From: Chloroflexi bacterium OLB14
GTDB taxonomy: Bacteria; Chloroflexota; Anaerolineae; Anaerolineales; Villigracilaceae
Assembly (NCBI GenBank): GCA_001567105.1
Contig: LMZR01000014.1
Location: forward strand, 1-64,000
DNA length: 64,000 bases
Direction of reading: 5' to 3'
Below, one piece after another: positions 25,467 through 33,557 of this stretch. The first letter of the stretch is position 1. Each line of letters begins with the position of its first letter. The translations under genes and the position numbers were made by a program. The notes under the pieces are model-generated. The model saw only the letters and a list, made by a program, of their open reading frames with translations, was not told where the DNA came from and ran no database searches.

Positions 25467-25488
25467 CTTGCGCCGTCCTCGGCGCAAG
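25467..25488 (+). terminator. GC-rich hairpin between peptidase genes
   Basis: CTTGCGCC-GTCCTC-GGCGCAAG, an 8-bp stem just after the second M42 gene. No T tract; may be an attenuator or processing site. Confidence 0.45.
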
Positions 25489-25520
25489 ATTAGCAAAGGT
25501 ATGATTTATTAAAAAGAAAT

Positions 25521-26228
25521 ATGAACGGATACATTGCCTTATTGGGTTCAGGTGAATATCTACCTGTGATGGATGAAGTAGATAAATTTTTGCTTGCCAA
25601 TTGTGGCGCGAAAGATCGAAAACCAAAAGTAGTTTGTTTGCCAACTGCCGCTGGTGAAGAAGGTGACTCGAGTATCAAGCGTTGGATGCAAATGGGCGTT
25701 GATCACTTCACTCGCCTCAATGCAGACGTTCGGGCTGTTTCTGTTTCAGATAAAGAATCTGCCGATGAGCAGAAACATGCTGAGGCAGTGTCAGAAGCGG
25801 ATGTTGTCTATTTCTCAGGTGGAAATCCTTTGTATCTATATGAAACGATGAAAGATAGTTTGGTGTGGAAATCCGCGTTGAAAGTTTTTGAGCGTGGCGG
25901 TGTGTATGCAGGTTGTTCGGCAGGCGCGATGATTTTAGGAAAAGAGATGCCGAATTTTCGGGCGTTGGGATTAAATTCCGTTTCAGCATTTGGATTTGTG
26001 CCTGCTGTGATCATCCCCCACTTTGATGCTACACCGTTATTTTTTAAACCAATCATCAGTGCGGCGCGTATGCGTTTGAAAGAAAACGAGTTAATGATTG
26101 GGATTGATGAAGATACTGCTATGGTTGGTAAAAATAATGAATGGGTTGTGATGGGAAAGTCTGGCGTGCATGTGTTTACAAAAAATGATAGTAAGAGTTA
26201 TGCAGTTGGAGAAAAATTTAATTTGTAA
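25521..26228 (+). CDS. Peptidase S51-like / type 1 glutamine amidotransferase-like hydrolase
   Basis: 235 residues. The nucleophile elbow GGVYAGCSAGAMIL contains the serine (G-x-S-A-G) of the S51 family (cyanophycinase, dipeptidase E). VVYFSGGNPLYLYE and an FDATPLFFKP region fit the same fold. S51 enzymes cleave small or unusual dipeptides, such as alpha-aspartyl or cyanophycin units. Its place among three M42 genes suggests a final step of peptide breakdown, by context. Confidence 0.8.
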   Translation: MNGYIALLGSGEYLPVMDEVDKFLLANCGAKDRKPKVVCLPTAAGEEGDSSIKRWMQMGVDHFTRLNADVRAVSVSDKESADEQKHAEAVSEADVVYFSGGNPLYLYETMKDSLVWKSALKVFERGGVYAGCSAGAMILGKEMPNFRALGLNSVSAFGFVPAVIIPHFDATPLFFKPIISAARMRLKENELMIGIDEDTAMVGKNNEWVVMGKSGVHVFTKNDSKSYAVGEKFNL

Positions 26229-26234
26229 CCAATA

Positions 26235-26267
26235 AAGTGACAGCCACCTTAAAGGTGACTGTCACTT
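26235..26267 (+). terminator. Inverted repeat AAGTGACAG.../...CTGTCACTT
   Basis: Near-perfect 16-bp stem after the S51-like gene, before the third M42 gene. No strong T tract. Confidence 0.45.
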
Positions 26268-26287
26268 ATGAGGCTTAATGAGGAATT

Positions 26288-27289
26288 ATGAAACAACTTC
26301 TAAAAACACTAACTGAAACTTTTGGTCCCTCTGGCTATGAAGATGAGGTTCGCAAAGTAATTTTGAAAGAGGTTAAATCTCTGGCAGATGAAATTCATGT
26401 AGATGCGCTTGGGAATTTAATTGTTCGCAAAAAGCCTGCGAAAAATTCTAAGAACCCGAAGAAGATCATGTTAGCCGCGCACATGGATGAGATTGGCGTG
26501 GTTGCCAGCCATATTGATAGAAATGGGTTTATCCGTTTTACTAATGTGGGAGGGACATTTGGTAAATATACGCTTGGGGCGCGCGTGCGTTTTATGAATG
26601 GTGTAATTGGCGTGGTTGGTTATGATAGATTTGAAAATATGGATTCAACGTTGCCAATTAATAAAATGTATATTGATGTGGGTGCTAAAAGTAAAGCGGA
26701 TTGTCCTGTTAAGGTCGGTGATTTTGGCGCATTTGAACGTTCCTTTGTTGAGATGGGAAATCGTTTGGTGGCAAAATCTCTGGATGATAGAAGCGGCGTG
26801 CTAGTATTGATTGAAACGTTGCGCAGTATAAAATCGTCAGCCAATGATTTATATTTTGTTTTCACCACCCAAGAAGAAGTCGGTGTGAGAGGCGTTGGGT
26901 CGGCGGCGTATTACATTAATCCTGATATCGGTCTTGCTGTAGATGTGGCGCCAACAGGTGACACACCTGCTTCATTAAAGATGGCAATTGAGTTAGGTAA
27001 AGGTCCTTGTGTGAAGATTCGTGATTTAGGTATGCTGTCTGATTTGCGCATTGTGAATTGGATGATTCAAACTGCTGAGAAAGCGAAAATCCCTTATCAA
27101 AGAGAGGTGTTGTTAGTAGGTAGCACCGATGCACGTCAAATACAAATTTCACGAGCAGGCGTAATGGCGGGTGCATTATCTATTCCATGCAGGTATGTTC
27201 ATTCTGCCTCTGAGATGATAGATGTAGATGATTTGAAAAATTCCATCAAGTTATTAACAGCGATGGTGAGTAAGAATATTTTATTTTAA
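26288..27289 (+). CDS. M42 family metallopeptidase, paralog 3
   Basis: 333 residues, the usual length for the family. Ligand motifs AAHMDEIGV, LDDRSGVLV, TQEEVGVRGV, AVDVAPTGD and RYVHSASE are present. Together with paralogs 1 and 2 and the S51-like gene it forms a peptide-degradation cluster on one strand. Confidence 0.92.
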   Translation: MKQLLKTLTETFGPSGYEDEVRKVILKEVKSLADEIHVDALGNLIVRKKPAKNSKNPKKIMLAAHMDEIGVVASHIDRNGFIRFTNVGGTFGKYTLGARVRFMNGVIGVVGYDRFENMDSTLPINKMYIDVGAKSKADCPVKVGDFGAFERSFVEMGNRLVAKSLDDRSGVLVLIETLRSIKSSANDLYFVFTTQEEVGVRGVGSAAYYINPDIGLAVDVAPTGDTPASLKMAIELGKGPCVKIRDLGMLSDLRIVNWMIQTAEKAKIPYQREVLLVGSTDARQIQISRAGVMAGALSIPCRYVHSASEMIDVDDLKNSIKLLTAMVSKNILF

Positions 27290-27300
27290 TTTTTATAATA

Positions 27301-27331
27301 GACCCTAAAGGTCTTTAAGACCTTTAGGGTC
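27301..27331. terminator. Perfect palindrome GACCCTAAAGGTCTT/AAGACCTTTAGGGTC
   Basis: 31-base perfect palindrome between the third M42 gene and the next ORF. Shares the GGTCTTTAAGACC core with the terminator at 62835. Confidence 0.5.
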
Positions 27332-27344
27332 TTATGAGGAAAAT

Positions 27345-27815
27345 ATGGGCGATTACAACCGTTCTACAAAAGAAATCTCGTTTGAGCAAATCACTCCTGA
27401 TGTGATGCAATCTATTAATCAATATATTGAAAAATACAATTTAGGAGATATCCTCAAAGATGTTTCACAATGTATTATTTCTACTTCTGAAAAAATTAAG
27501 AAGGGTTTGTTTGGCGGAGCAGGTCCAAAATTATTGGTGCAAACTGCTATTTTGACCAATCGTTGGTTAATCTTAGCAGACCGTGTTGACCAAAATGCAA
27601 TTTATATCCGCACTATGCAATTAAGCGATATTACTGTTGAAGATTATGAAAAAAGCAGTTTTTATAAAATGATTCCCGATACAGGCTTAAATATCAGTGG
27701 AATGGTTACAGATGCCTCCGAAAATGGGACATTTTTTCTTCCACTAGGCAAAGATGCGGCAGGAGATAAATTTAAGGAAGCAGTTATCAGGTTAGTGCAA
27801 GAGGCGAAAAAATAA
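27345..27815 (+). CDS. Conserved hypothetical cytoplasmic protein
   Basis: 156 residues without signal or membrane segments. Central beta-rich part (GPKLLVQTAILTNRWLILADRVDQNAIYIRTMQLSDITVEDY) resembles a PH-like domain, but I cannot name a family. GAGGAAAAT precedes the ATG. A long hairpin follows. Confidence 0.55.
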   Translation: MGDYNRSTKEISFEQITPDVMQSINQYIEKYNLGDILKDVSQCIISTSEKIKKGLFGGAGPKLLVQTAILTNRWLILADRVDQNAIYIRTMQLSDITVEDYEKSSFYKMIPDTGLNISGMVTDASENGTFFLPLGKDAAGDKFKEAVIRLVQEAKK

Positions 27816-27824
27816 AATTTCATA

Positions 27825-27868
27825 AATGAAAGAACTCGGAAGTTTTGAAACTTCCGAGTTCTTTCATT
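27825..27868. terminator. Bidirectional hairpin terminator
   Basis: AATGAAAGAACTCGGAAG and CTTCCGAGTTCTTTCATT form an 18-bp perfect stem between convergent genes. The AACTCGGA word recurs in the terminator at 47860. Confidence 0.7.
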
Positions 27869-28389
27869 TACAACCAAGCCCAGATTCCCCAAAAGATAAT
27901 CATCACAAAACCAATGCCGAATCTCGCCGCAACAGACCAACCCCAGCCTGTCATCCATGCTTTAGTGTTGGCAAAAGCAAGGCTTTTATCTTTGAGTCTG
28001 CGCCATTCTGCCAGAAATAAACCGATTGGTGAAGCGATGATGCCGACAATCGGAGTCAAGGTAAAACTGGCTACAATGCCCGCCGCAAATGACCATAGAA
28101 TTGAACTCCATGGAATATCTTTATCAAGCATGTGTTTGGCGATGATGATGTTATCTACCACATTGCCACCAATCATTAGCAAGGTGATTAACACAAACAT
28201 TGTCCAGCCGACCCAAGTCATATTGCCGATTACAGCTTGCACAATAGCGTAGATTAAGGTTGCAATCCACATCACTACTAAGCCAGGGAAGACGGGAATT
28301 AACAAACCAAACAAACCAAATAGCAAAGTGACAAATACAATCACTTCTAACAAACTTTGTGCAAGTAATTCGAGCGTGGCAGGATCCAT
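27868..28389 (-). CDS. DUF456 domain-containing membrane protein
   Basis: 173 residues, about four membrane segments. The features VFPGLVVMWIATLIYA and VVDNIIIAKHMLDK with the Gly-rich FTLTPIVGIIASPIGLFLAE are typical of DUF456, an integral membrane family of unknown role. The ATG lies next to a dispersed repeat (28409-28532) and 149 bases downstream (on this strand) of serS. Confidence 0.8.
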   Translation of the reverse strand: MDPATLELLAQSLLEVIVFVTLLFGLFGLLIPVFPGLVVMWIATLIYAIVQAVIGNMTWVGWTMFVLITLLMIGGNVVDNIIIAKHMLDKDIPWSSILWSFAAGIVASFTLTPIVGIIASPIGLFLAEWRRLKDKSLAFANTKAWMTGWGWSVAARFGIGFVMIIFWGIWAWL

Positions 28390-28408
28390 TTAATCTCCAA
28401 TTGCTCCG

Positions 28409-28532
28409 TTGGTCGAGTAGCCGAAGGCATATCGAGACCAACAATTTCCAAAAGTAATCTTGTTATAAAAAATTTCTTTATTTACTGCTGGTTTCGGTAC
28501 GCCACTCGCTCTGCTCGTGGCTACTCAACCAG
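28409..28532. repeat. GGTCGAGTAGCCGAAGGCATATCGAGACC inverted repeat
   Basis: Left arm 28410-28439; right arm (GGTTTCGGTACGCCACTCGC...GGCTACTCAACC) 28490-28530. It fills the space between serS and the DUF456 gene. A single arm of the same family stands at 45809-45838. Confidence 0.6.
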
Positions 28533-28537
28533 CGAAT

Positions 28538-29806
28538 TTACTTAATCACATCAATCCCGCCCATCCATGGGCGTAATACTTCTGGCACAATAATTGAACC
28601 ATCGGCTTGTTGATAATTTTCCATCACCGCAATTAATGTGCGTGGCAAACCTAAGCCTGAGCCATTGAGGGTATGCAAGAATTTTGCTTTACCACCATCA
28701 GCAGGGCGATACTTTATATTCGCACGACGAGGCTGAAAGTCGCGCACATTGGAAACAGATGAAACTTCTAGCCATTCATCACAGCCTGGCGCCCACAGTT
28801 CAAGATCATAAGTTAAAGTAGCCGCAAAACCAATATCGCCAGTACAAAGTTGCTTAACACGGTACGGAATATTTAATAAGGCACAAGTTTCTTCTACATC
28901 TTTCAACATTTTTTGATGCAAGGCTTCTGAATCTTCTGGCTTGCAATACATATACATTTCAACTTTATCAAATTGATGTCCACGTTTAATACCACGCACA
29001 TCACGCCCTGCACTCATTTTTTCACGCCGAAAACATGGCGTATAAGCCGTGTATAACTTCGGCAATGACTCTTCATCTAAAATTTCATCCATGTGTAAAC
29101 CAGTTAACGGAATTTCAGCAGTCGGCACAAAGTAATAATCTTCTTCATGGTCTTTGTATAAATTATCGGCAAACTTCGGTAACTGGCCTGCTCCATACAC
29201 TGTGGCAGTTCTTACCATGAATGGCAAATATTCTTCTTGATAACCTTGCTTGATGTGCAAATCTAACATCCATGCAATTAACGCACGTTGTAAACGCGCA
29301 CCTGCTTTTTGCAACACATAAAAACGTGAGCCTGTTAACTTCGAGCCTCGTTCAAAGTCTAAGATGCCCAAAGCAACTCCAAGGTCCCAATGTGGAAGCG
29401 GTTTGAAATCAAACTTACGCGGCTCGCCCACTGTTTTCAAAATCACATTTTCGCTGTCATCTTTTCCATAAGGCGTGCGCTCATCAGGAATGTTTGGCAA
29501 TGCTGATGCTAAAGTGTTTAATTCTGATTCAACCTGCCCTAGAGCTTTATCTAAGTCTGCAATTTTGTCGCCGACCAAACGCATCGCCTCAATCTTCGAC
29601 TGTCTGGCTGTTGCATCTTTCATTTGGCTGATTTCTTTCGAGACGGTGTTGCGCTCCGCTTTTAATTTTTCAACTTCGTTTAACAAAGTGCGCCGTTGTT
29701 CATCAAGTTGCAAAATGGAATCAACTGAATCCGATTCCATTTGACGATCTTGCAACGCCTTGCGCACTACATCAGGCTTTTCACGAATTAAATTTATATC
29801 TAACAT
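28538..29806 (-). CDS. serS: Seryl-tRNA synthetase
   Basis: 422 residues from ATG 29806 (AAGAGGAGT upstream). [18 protein letters not shown] and the N-terminal coiled-coil arm (about 30-105) bind tRNA-Ser; the class II catalytic core has motif 2 ([30 protein letters not shown]) and motif 3 ([20 protein letters not shown]). Regulated by an upstream T-box leader (29829-30112). Charges tRNA-Ser; also related to the serine genes serC and serA further along. Confidence 0.96.
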   Translation of the reverse strand: MLDINLIREKPDVVRKALQDRQMESDSVDSILQLDEQRRTLLNEVEKLKAERNTVSKEISQMKDATARQSKIEAMRLVGDKIADLDKALGQVESELNTLASALPNIPDERTPYGKDDSENVILKTVGEPRKFDFKPLPHWDLGVALGILDFERGSKLTGSRFYVLQKAGARLQRALIAWMLDLHIKQGYQEEYLPFMVRTATVYGAGQLPKFADNLYKDHEEDYYFVPTAEIPLTGLHMDEILDEESLPKLYTAYTPCFRREKMSAGRDVRGIKRGHQFDKVEMYMYCKPEDSEALHQKMLKDVEETCALLNIPYRVKQLCTGDIGFAATLTYDLELWAPGCDEWLEVSSVSNVRDFQPRRANIKYRPADGGKAKFLHTLNGSGLGLPRTLIAVMENYQQADGSIIVPEVLRPWMGGIDVIK

Positions 29807-29828
29807 TTTGACTCCTCTTAACAAAATA

Positions 29829-29860
29829 CGCCCCTCATCCGTTTGCAGGACGAAGGGGCG
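29829..29860 (-). terminator. Intrinsic terminator of the serS T-box
   Basis: CGCCCCTTCGTCC and GGATGAGGGGCG stem, then TATTTTGTT in the minus direction, ending just before the Shine-Dalgarno of serS. Confidence 0.8.
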
Positions 29861-29893
29861 TTTCGTGGTGCCACCTGCTTTTATTGTTTACTT

Positions 29894-29932
29894 ATCCCCT
29901 CTCCCTCTTTGGGAGAGGGTTAAGGTGAGGGT
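29894..29932 (-). repeat. CCCCTCTCCC...GGGAGAGGGTTAAGGTGAGGG repeat inside the T-box leader
   Basis: Third copy of the family found at 16701 and 22325. Its own hairpin (CCTCTCCC/GGGAGAGG) occupies the position of the variable Stem III in T-box leaders. Confidence 0.65.
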
Positions 29933-30124
29933 AAAACAAACTCAGTTGTACTGTAACGGGTACTGCCCGATTCTCTTACAATTTGTCACATTACAAATGT
30001 GACCTACTCCTGCGAGAATGACTTGGTGAAGTGGATTTCATCATTTCGTTGGTTGCTTTGCACACTTCAGCAACTCTCTGCACAACTATGTGATTACTTG
30101 TCTTCACGCTTGTCTTTATATTTG

Positions 30125-30197
30125 TGCCCCTACGGGGATTCGAACCCCGGTCGTAGCCTTGAAAGGGCTGCGTCCTAGTCCACTAGACGATAGGGGC
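30125..30197 (-). tRNA. tRNA-Glu (anticodon TTC)
   Basis: 73 bases on the minus strand: acceptor GCCCCTA/TAGGGGC with discriminator A, D-arm CGTCTAGTGG, anticodon loop CTTTCAA (TTC) in a CAGCC/GGCTA-type stem, and T-arm CCGGGGTTCGAATCCCCG. CCA is not encoded. It lies upstream of the serS T-box leader on the same strand, with only about 12 bases between. Confidence 0.95.
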
Positions 30198-30215
30198 AAA
30201 TTGTTAAGCGGGCGA

Positions 30216-30244
30216 ATTCTATCACCCACTTTATTAAGCGTCAA
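30216..30244 (-). promoter_or_regulatory. Sigma-70 promoter of tRNA-Glu
   Basis: TTGACG, 17 bases, TAGAAT on the minus strand, with TAGAAT ending about 19 bases before the tRNA. It may also drive the serS leader. Confidence 0.75.
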
Positions 30245-30305
30245 GCAAATTTGAGGATTAATTTTCTGGAAAACAATAAAAAAAACAAAGGTCTTTGTGG
30301 CTACT

Positions 30306-30863
30306 TTAACTCTCTGGCTTCACTCTATGCGTAAGCAATGCCATAATATCCACAGTTTTGCGATTAATCAAAATTCCCGCTGATTCAACTTTGAGGTTTG
30401 GAATTAAAATAGCAGTTAAAGTAGCATTAAAGATGGGGATAAATTCACGCGTGCCTTCTGTGATGAGTGCAGTAAAATCAAAACGACCGGGCAATTCCAT
30501 CACCCCTTCAATTTCAAACATCTGTGTTGTTAATCTAATTTTATGTTCTACAGTGCTAAGATACCCCCCACGCACAATAGCATGTGGACCTAAATCTTCT
30601 TGACGAGACAGGCACATCGCATGAACTTGCTTCTTCATCATGCGAATCACCTCAAAATGGTCAACCAATTTTGTTGGCATCAATAAGCGTGCCATGCGTG
30701 CATCGTTCATATCTAAAGATGAATGCGTACTATCATTCATCATTCCCATCGCGCCATGGCTTGTTACCCCAACTTTTCCAACCGCCCGATAACCAGACGT
30801 GAAAACATCCACTGTAATAAAACGTGATGTGCGAGGGGAAATACTACTATCTACTAAAGACAT
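30306..30863 (-). CDS. Conserved hypothetical protein in the lepB operon
   Basis: 185 residues, no signal or membrane segment. It contains HGAMGMMND, MKKQVHAMCLSRQEDLGPHAI and a C-terminal beta-rich region. I do not recognise a family. It starts 8 bases after the zinc-ribbon gene, so it is the last gene of a three-gene unit with lepB. Confidence 0.55.
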   Translation of the reverse strand: MSLVDSSISPRTSRFITVDVFTSGYRAVGKVGVTSHGAMGMMNDSTHSSLDMNDARMARLLMPTKLVDHFEVIRMMKKQVHAMCLSRQEDLGPHAIVRGGYLSTVEHKIRLTTQMFEIEGVMELPGRFDFTALITEGTREFIPIFNATLTAILIPNLKVESAGILINRKTVDIMALLTHRVKPES

Positions 30864-30871
30864 AAATATAA

Positions 30872-31162
30872 TTAAGAATCTTGCACAGAGGGGCGAAAAC
30901 CAAATCTCGGCTTTGTATGAGGCGTTGTACGAGATTTCAACTGAGTTGGCTTACCCGCGTTAGGATCAAGCATAGTATCTAACCAATGAATCGAAGATTC
31001 ATCATATTCTCGCCGCCCGCATACATCACAAATATAAGCAGGGAAATTTTGCACAGTAATCAACTCATTCCCAAGTTTTGTAAAATAAGTTACAAAGCGT
31101 TGCTGTAAAACACCCATATGACATTCAACGCAATAATATACAGAAGCAGAATCTTTAGTCAT
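30872..31162 (-). CDS. YgiT-type zinc-ribbon protein
   Basis: 96 residues. Paired cysteines CVEC near the start and CDVCGRREYD after it form the zinc ribbon of YgiT/MqsA-like N-terminal domains. There is no HTH, so it is not an MqsA antitoxin. 8 bases separate it from lepB; spacing to the next gene is similar. Role unknown. Confidence 0.65.
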   Translation of the reverse strand: MTKDSASVYYCVECHMGVLQQRFVTYFTKLGNELITVQNFPAYICDVCGRREYDESSIHWLDTMLDPNAGKPTQLKSRTTPHTKPRFGFRPSVQDS

Positions 31163-31170
31163 AAATTATC

Positions 31171-31758
31171 CTATTGTGTAGCAAAAATATCTGTATGCTC
31201 AATCACATTCCACATTGGAGGGGGCCAATAAATAACAGAGGCTTTACCAACAATATTTTCAATAGGCAACAATCCCCAATCTTTCGAATCATTAGAATTA
31301 TTGCGATTATCACCCAATACAAAAATAGTACCATCCGCCACAAGCCACTCACCAGAATAATTAGGTACATCTGCAATATAAGGCTCGTTTAACAACTGAC
31401 CATTTACAAAAACCTGCCCATCCTGTACAACTATCTGATCACCGGGCAAGCCAATCACACGTTTTATTAATTCCTCATCCATATTTAATGGAAAATCAAA
31501 AACAATAATATCACCGCGTTCAACTTCGCTCCAACGGTAGCTCAACTTATTCACCAGAACAAATTCACCGTCCTCCAACGTAGGGCGCATACTATAACCA
31601 TCTACCCGTACACGCGCCGAAATCGCATTAATACCCACAAACAAAATTAATGCCATCACCAAAGTTTGAACAAGATCAGTGACAAAAGGTTTCCAATTTA
31701 TATTTTCTTCCGCAGGCTCAACTTGCCCTGCTTGTATATTCTGATTTAATGGATCCAC
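31171..31758 (-). CDS. lepB: Signal peptidase I
   Basis: 195 residues. Starts at GTG 31758 with TTGGAGAAAC in front; a TATAAT box lies at 31781-31786. One membrane anchor (about 30-47), nucleophile Ser56 in YSMRPTL, general base Lys99 in LIKRVIGLPGD, and the box D/E motif FVLGDNRNNSNDSKDWG. Cleaves signal peptides of secreted proteins on the outer face, after SRP/Sec targeting. First gene of the unit with 30872 and 30306. Confidence 0.93.
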   Translation of the reverse strand: MDPLNQNIQAGQVEPAEENINWKPFVTDLVQTLVMALILFVGINAISARVRVDGYSMRPTLEDGEFVLVNKLSYRWSEVERGDIIVFDFPLNMDEELIKRVIGLPGDQIVVQDGQVFVNGQLLNEPYIADVPNYSGEWLVADGTIFVLGDNRNNSNDSKDWGLLPIENIVGKASVIYWPPPMWNVIEHTDIFATQ

Positions 31759-31939
31759 GTTTCTCCAAAATACTGCTGAAATTATACTTCCATTTTTTAG
31801 ATGCCAAACCGACTAAACATTTATCTTATACAAATGCAATTTTCGCTTCCTCACCCGATTTTTGGCTTGATTCTGCTCCAGCAAATTTTCTCCTACCTTC
31901 ATCTTCCGCCCTCTCATCCCAATCACTTGGCTTATATCA

Positions 31940-32497
31940 CTAACCCTCACAAAATTTCTGAGCAGATATACGGCTAGAAACTGGAATCTCTTTCCAATTC
32001 CTTACAAATTCAAACTGGATTTGTGTTTCAGGTGAAGTTGAGTAATAACGCGCAGGTCTGGTCATATATAAATTATGAACTTTCTGTAACGCCTGTTCAG
32101 AAGAAAGCCCATGACGGATAAAATAACAAGCCGCTGTAATACCTGCCCTGCCTACCCCACCCCAACAATGCACATAAACTGGATAGCCGTTTTCAATTTC
32201 AGAATCTATTGCATCTAAAATATTCTTCATAGTTTCATTAGATGGGATGTGATGGTCACGAATTGCAAAACGTTGATAATGGACTTTCAAGTCATAAATA
32301 TTAGCTTGTTCCATAAGTGTTGCTTCATATGGCACCAGTTCGTGAGGCTGAGTTAAATCAATAAATGAGCGAATTCCAACTTCAAGAAAAGCCTCTATTC
32401 GTTTACGTGTAGTTTCAGAATAGTAATTGCCGGGGTACTCGCCAACTAAAAGTTTATTTTCTACAGCCCAATAAGATTCAACAATAGGGAGTTTCAT
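31940..32497 (-). CDS. Dual-specificity / tyrosine-type protein phosphatase
   Basis: 185 residues. The signature HCWGGVGRAGITA gives the catalytic Cys111 and Arg117 (CX5R), and FAIRDHHIP offers the general acid Asp81. LFVGEYPG-like and FIDLTQPHEL motifs match small cysteine phosphatases close to the DSP/PTP group. The physiological substrate is unknown. 12 bases separate it from the lipoprotein gene upstream in the operon. Confidence 0.85.
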   Translation of the reverse strand: MKLPIVESYWAVENKLLVGEYPGNYYSETTRKRIEAFLEVGIRSFIDLTQPHELVPYEATLMEQANIYDLKVHYQRFAIRDHHIPSNETMKNILDAIDSEIENGYPVYVHCWGGVGRAGITAACYFIRHGLSSEQALQKVHNLYMTRPARYYSTSPETQIQFEFVRNWKEIPVSSRISAQKFCEG

Positions 32498-32509
32498 ATA
32501 CCTGCCTCG

Positions 32510-33556
32510 CTATTCGGGAAATACCTTACACAAATTGTTTAAAATTTCAGTTCGCAAAGCAACTAATTCAGGATACTCATAAAAGAATAAAATCTTTTGC
32601 TCGGCAATACTATTACCATCTGGCTTTTCAGCAAAGACGAAAAAGCCAAATGTTTCAGCCATATCTTCCGCAAGATGTGTAGCAGCATAATCAGTTAGAA
32701 ATTGGTCTTTATATTTATAATAAAAATCATCTAACTTCTCATAATACAAATCTTGATCTTCTTCTAAGTTAATTTCATTCCATTCTTCGTAAATGCCTGT
32801 CCAAAAACGCTCATAAAACTGATTGATATAAGAATCAGGGTTAGAACATCCCTCGCCTGGGTGAAAAGTATTACAAGCAGAGATTTCTTCTAAATAAATA
32901 TTGTTATCATCAGGGTTATTAAAAATAGCCAAACTTGGCGGCACTTGGCTTGGGGCTAATGTCAATAAATGAGCGTATTCATGCACCAATGTAAAACTTA
33001 AATAATAATAATCACTGATATCTGCAAAATCAACTTCTAAGCCCCACAGTTTAGGGTCAGTAGTAGTTTGAGCAACTGCCGCAAGAATATTACTTTCGCC
33101 GTCAGTGAAAATTGAAAATTCTTTTAACTGTGGACGAAATTCGTAAGGAATCAATGTTGAAAAATAATTCCAAATTTGTTGATGTGTTTCAAAATTATTT
33201 TGTTTTTCACGCAAATCGTTCGAGATATCGTCATAAAAATGAGGCTCGATTAAGGCTTCTTTATCAATATTATAGGTTACAAGATATACAGGTTCAGCGC
33301 TTTCATCTTTGCCAAAATCTGTTGCCTCTCCGCCAGATTCAAACTGAGGAGAATTCGCATTTATAATTTTATTGGTAATTACAGGGCAAGTTAAACTTTC
33401 AGGCACAGTAGGAATAACCGTCTCAATCATAATAGGTATAACAGGTGTTGTAATATCGCTATCAGGTTCACCAAGTAGGGTAACGCAGGCTAGGCTAAAG
33501 GTCAAAATAGCAGAAACAGATAGCAGTGAGAAAAGAGGCGTTTGTTTTTTCATCAT
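32510..33556 (-). CDS. Lipoprotein with HEYAH gluzincin-like zinc site
   Basis: 348 residues from ATG 33556, which follows the previous stop directly (TAATATG), so translation is coupled. Lipobox LTFSLAC; then a globular domain with VHEYAHLLTL (HExxH) and, about 90 residues later, LAEDMAETFGFFVF, whose acidic residues could supply the third zinc ligand. Two cysteines (SACNTF, GEGCSN) may form a disulfide. The pattern suggests a secreted, membrane-tethered metallopeptidase. The family is not recognised. Confidence 0.6.
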   Translation of the reverse strand: MMKKQTPLFSLLSVSAILTFSLACVTLLGEPDSDITTPVIPIMIETVIPTVPESLTCPVITNKIINANSPQFESGGEATDFGKDESAEPVYLVTYNIDKEALIEPHFYDDISNDLREKQNNFETHQQIWNYFSTLIPYEFRPQLKEFSIFTDGESNILAAVAQTTTDPKLWGLEVDFADISDYYYLSFTLVHEYAHLLTLAPSQVPPSLAIFNNPDDNNIYLEEISACNTFHPGEGCSNPDSYINQFYERFWTGIYEEWNEINLEEDQDLYYEKLDDFYYKYKDQFLTDYAATHLAEDMAETFGFFVFAEKPDGNSIAEQKILFFYEYPELVALRTEILNNLCKVFPE

Positions 33557-33557
33557 A

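Larger units (their letters stand above)
29829..30112 (-). promoter_or_regulatory. T-box riboswitch of serS
   Basis: On the minus strand the leader shows Stem I elements (CAGAGAGTTGCTGAAGTGTG, then GAAATCCACTTC with a UCC serine specifier followed by A, at 30033-30035), the T-box antiterminator AGGTGGCACCACG (about 29863-29878) and the competing terminator CGCCCCTTCGTCC...GGATGAGGGGCG (29829-29860) followed by TATTTTGT. The UGGC bulge can pair with the GCCA end of tRNA-Ser, whose discriminator is G. Uncharged tRNA-Ser would favour readthrough into serS. A dispersed palindrome (29894-29932) sits between Stem I and the antiterminator. Ends are approximate. Confidence 0.85.

Noticed and set aside
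31759..31939. A possible small gene between lepB and the phosphatase
   Set aside because: The only open frame is on the other strand with no ribosome site and contains a dispersed repeat core.
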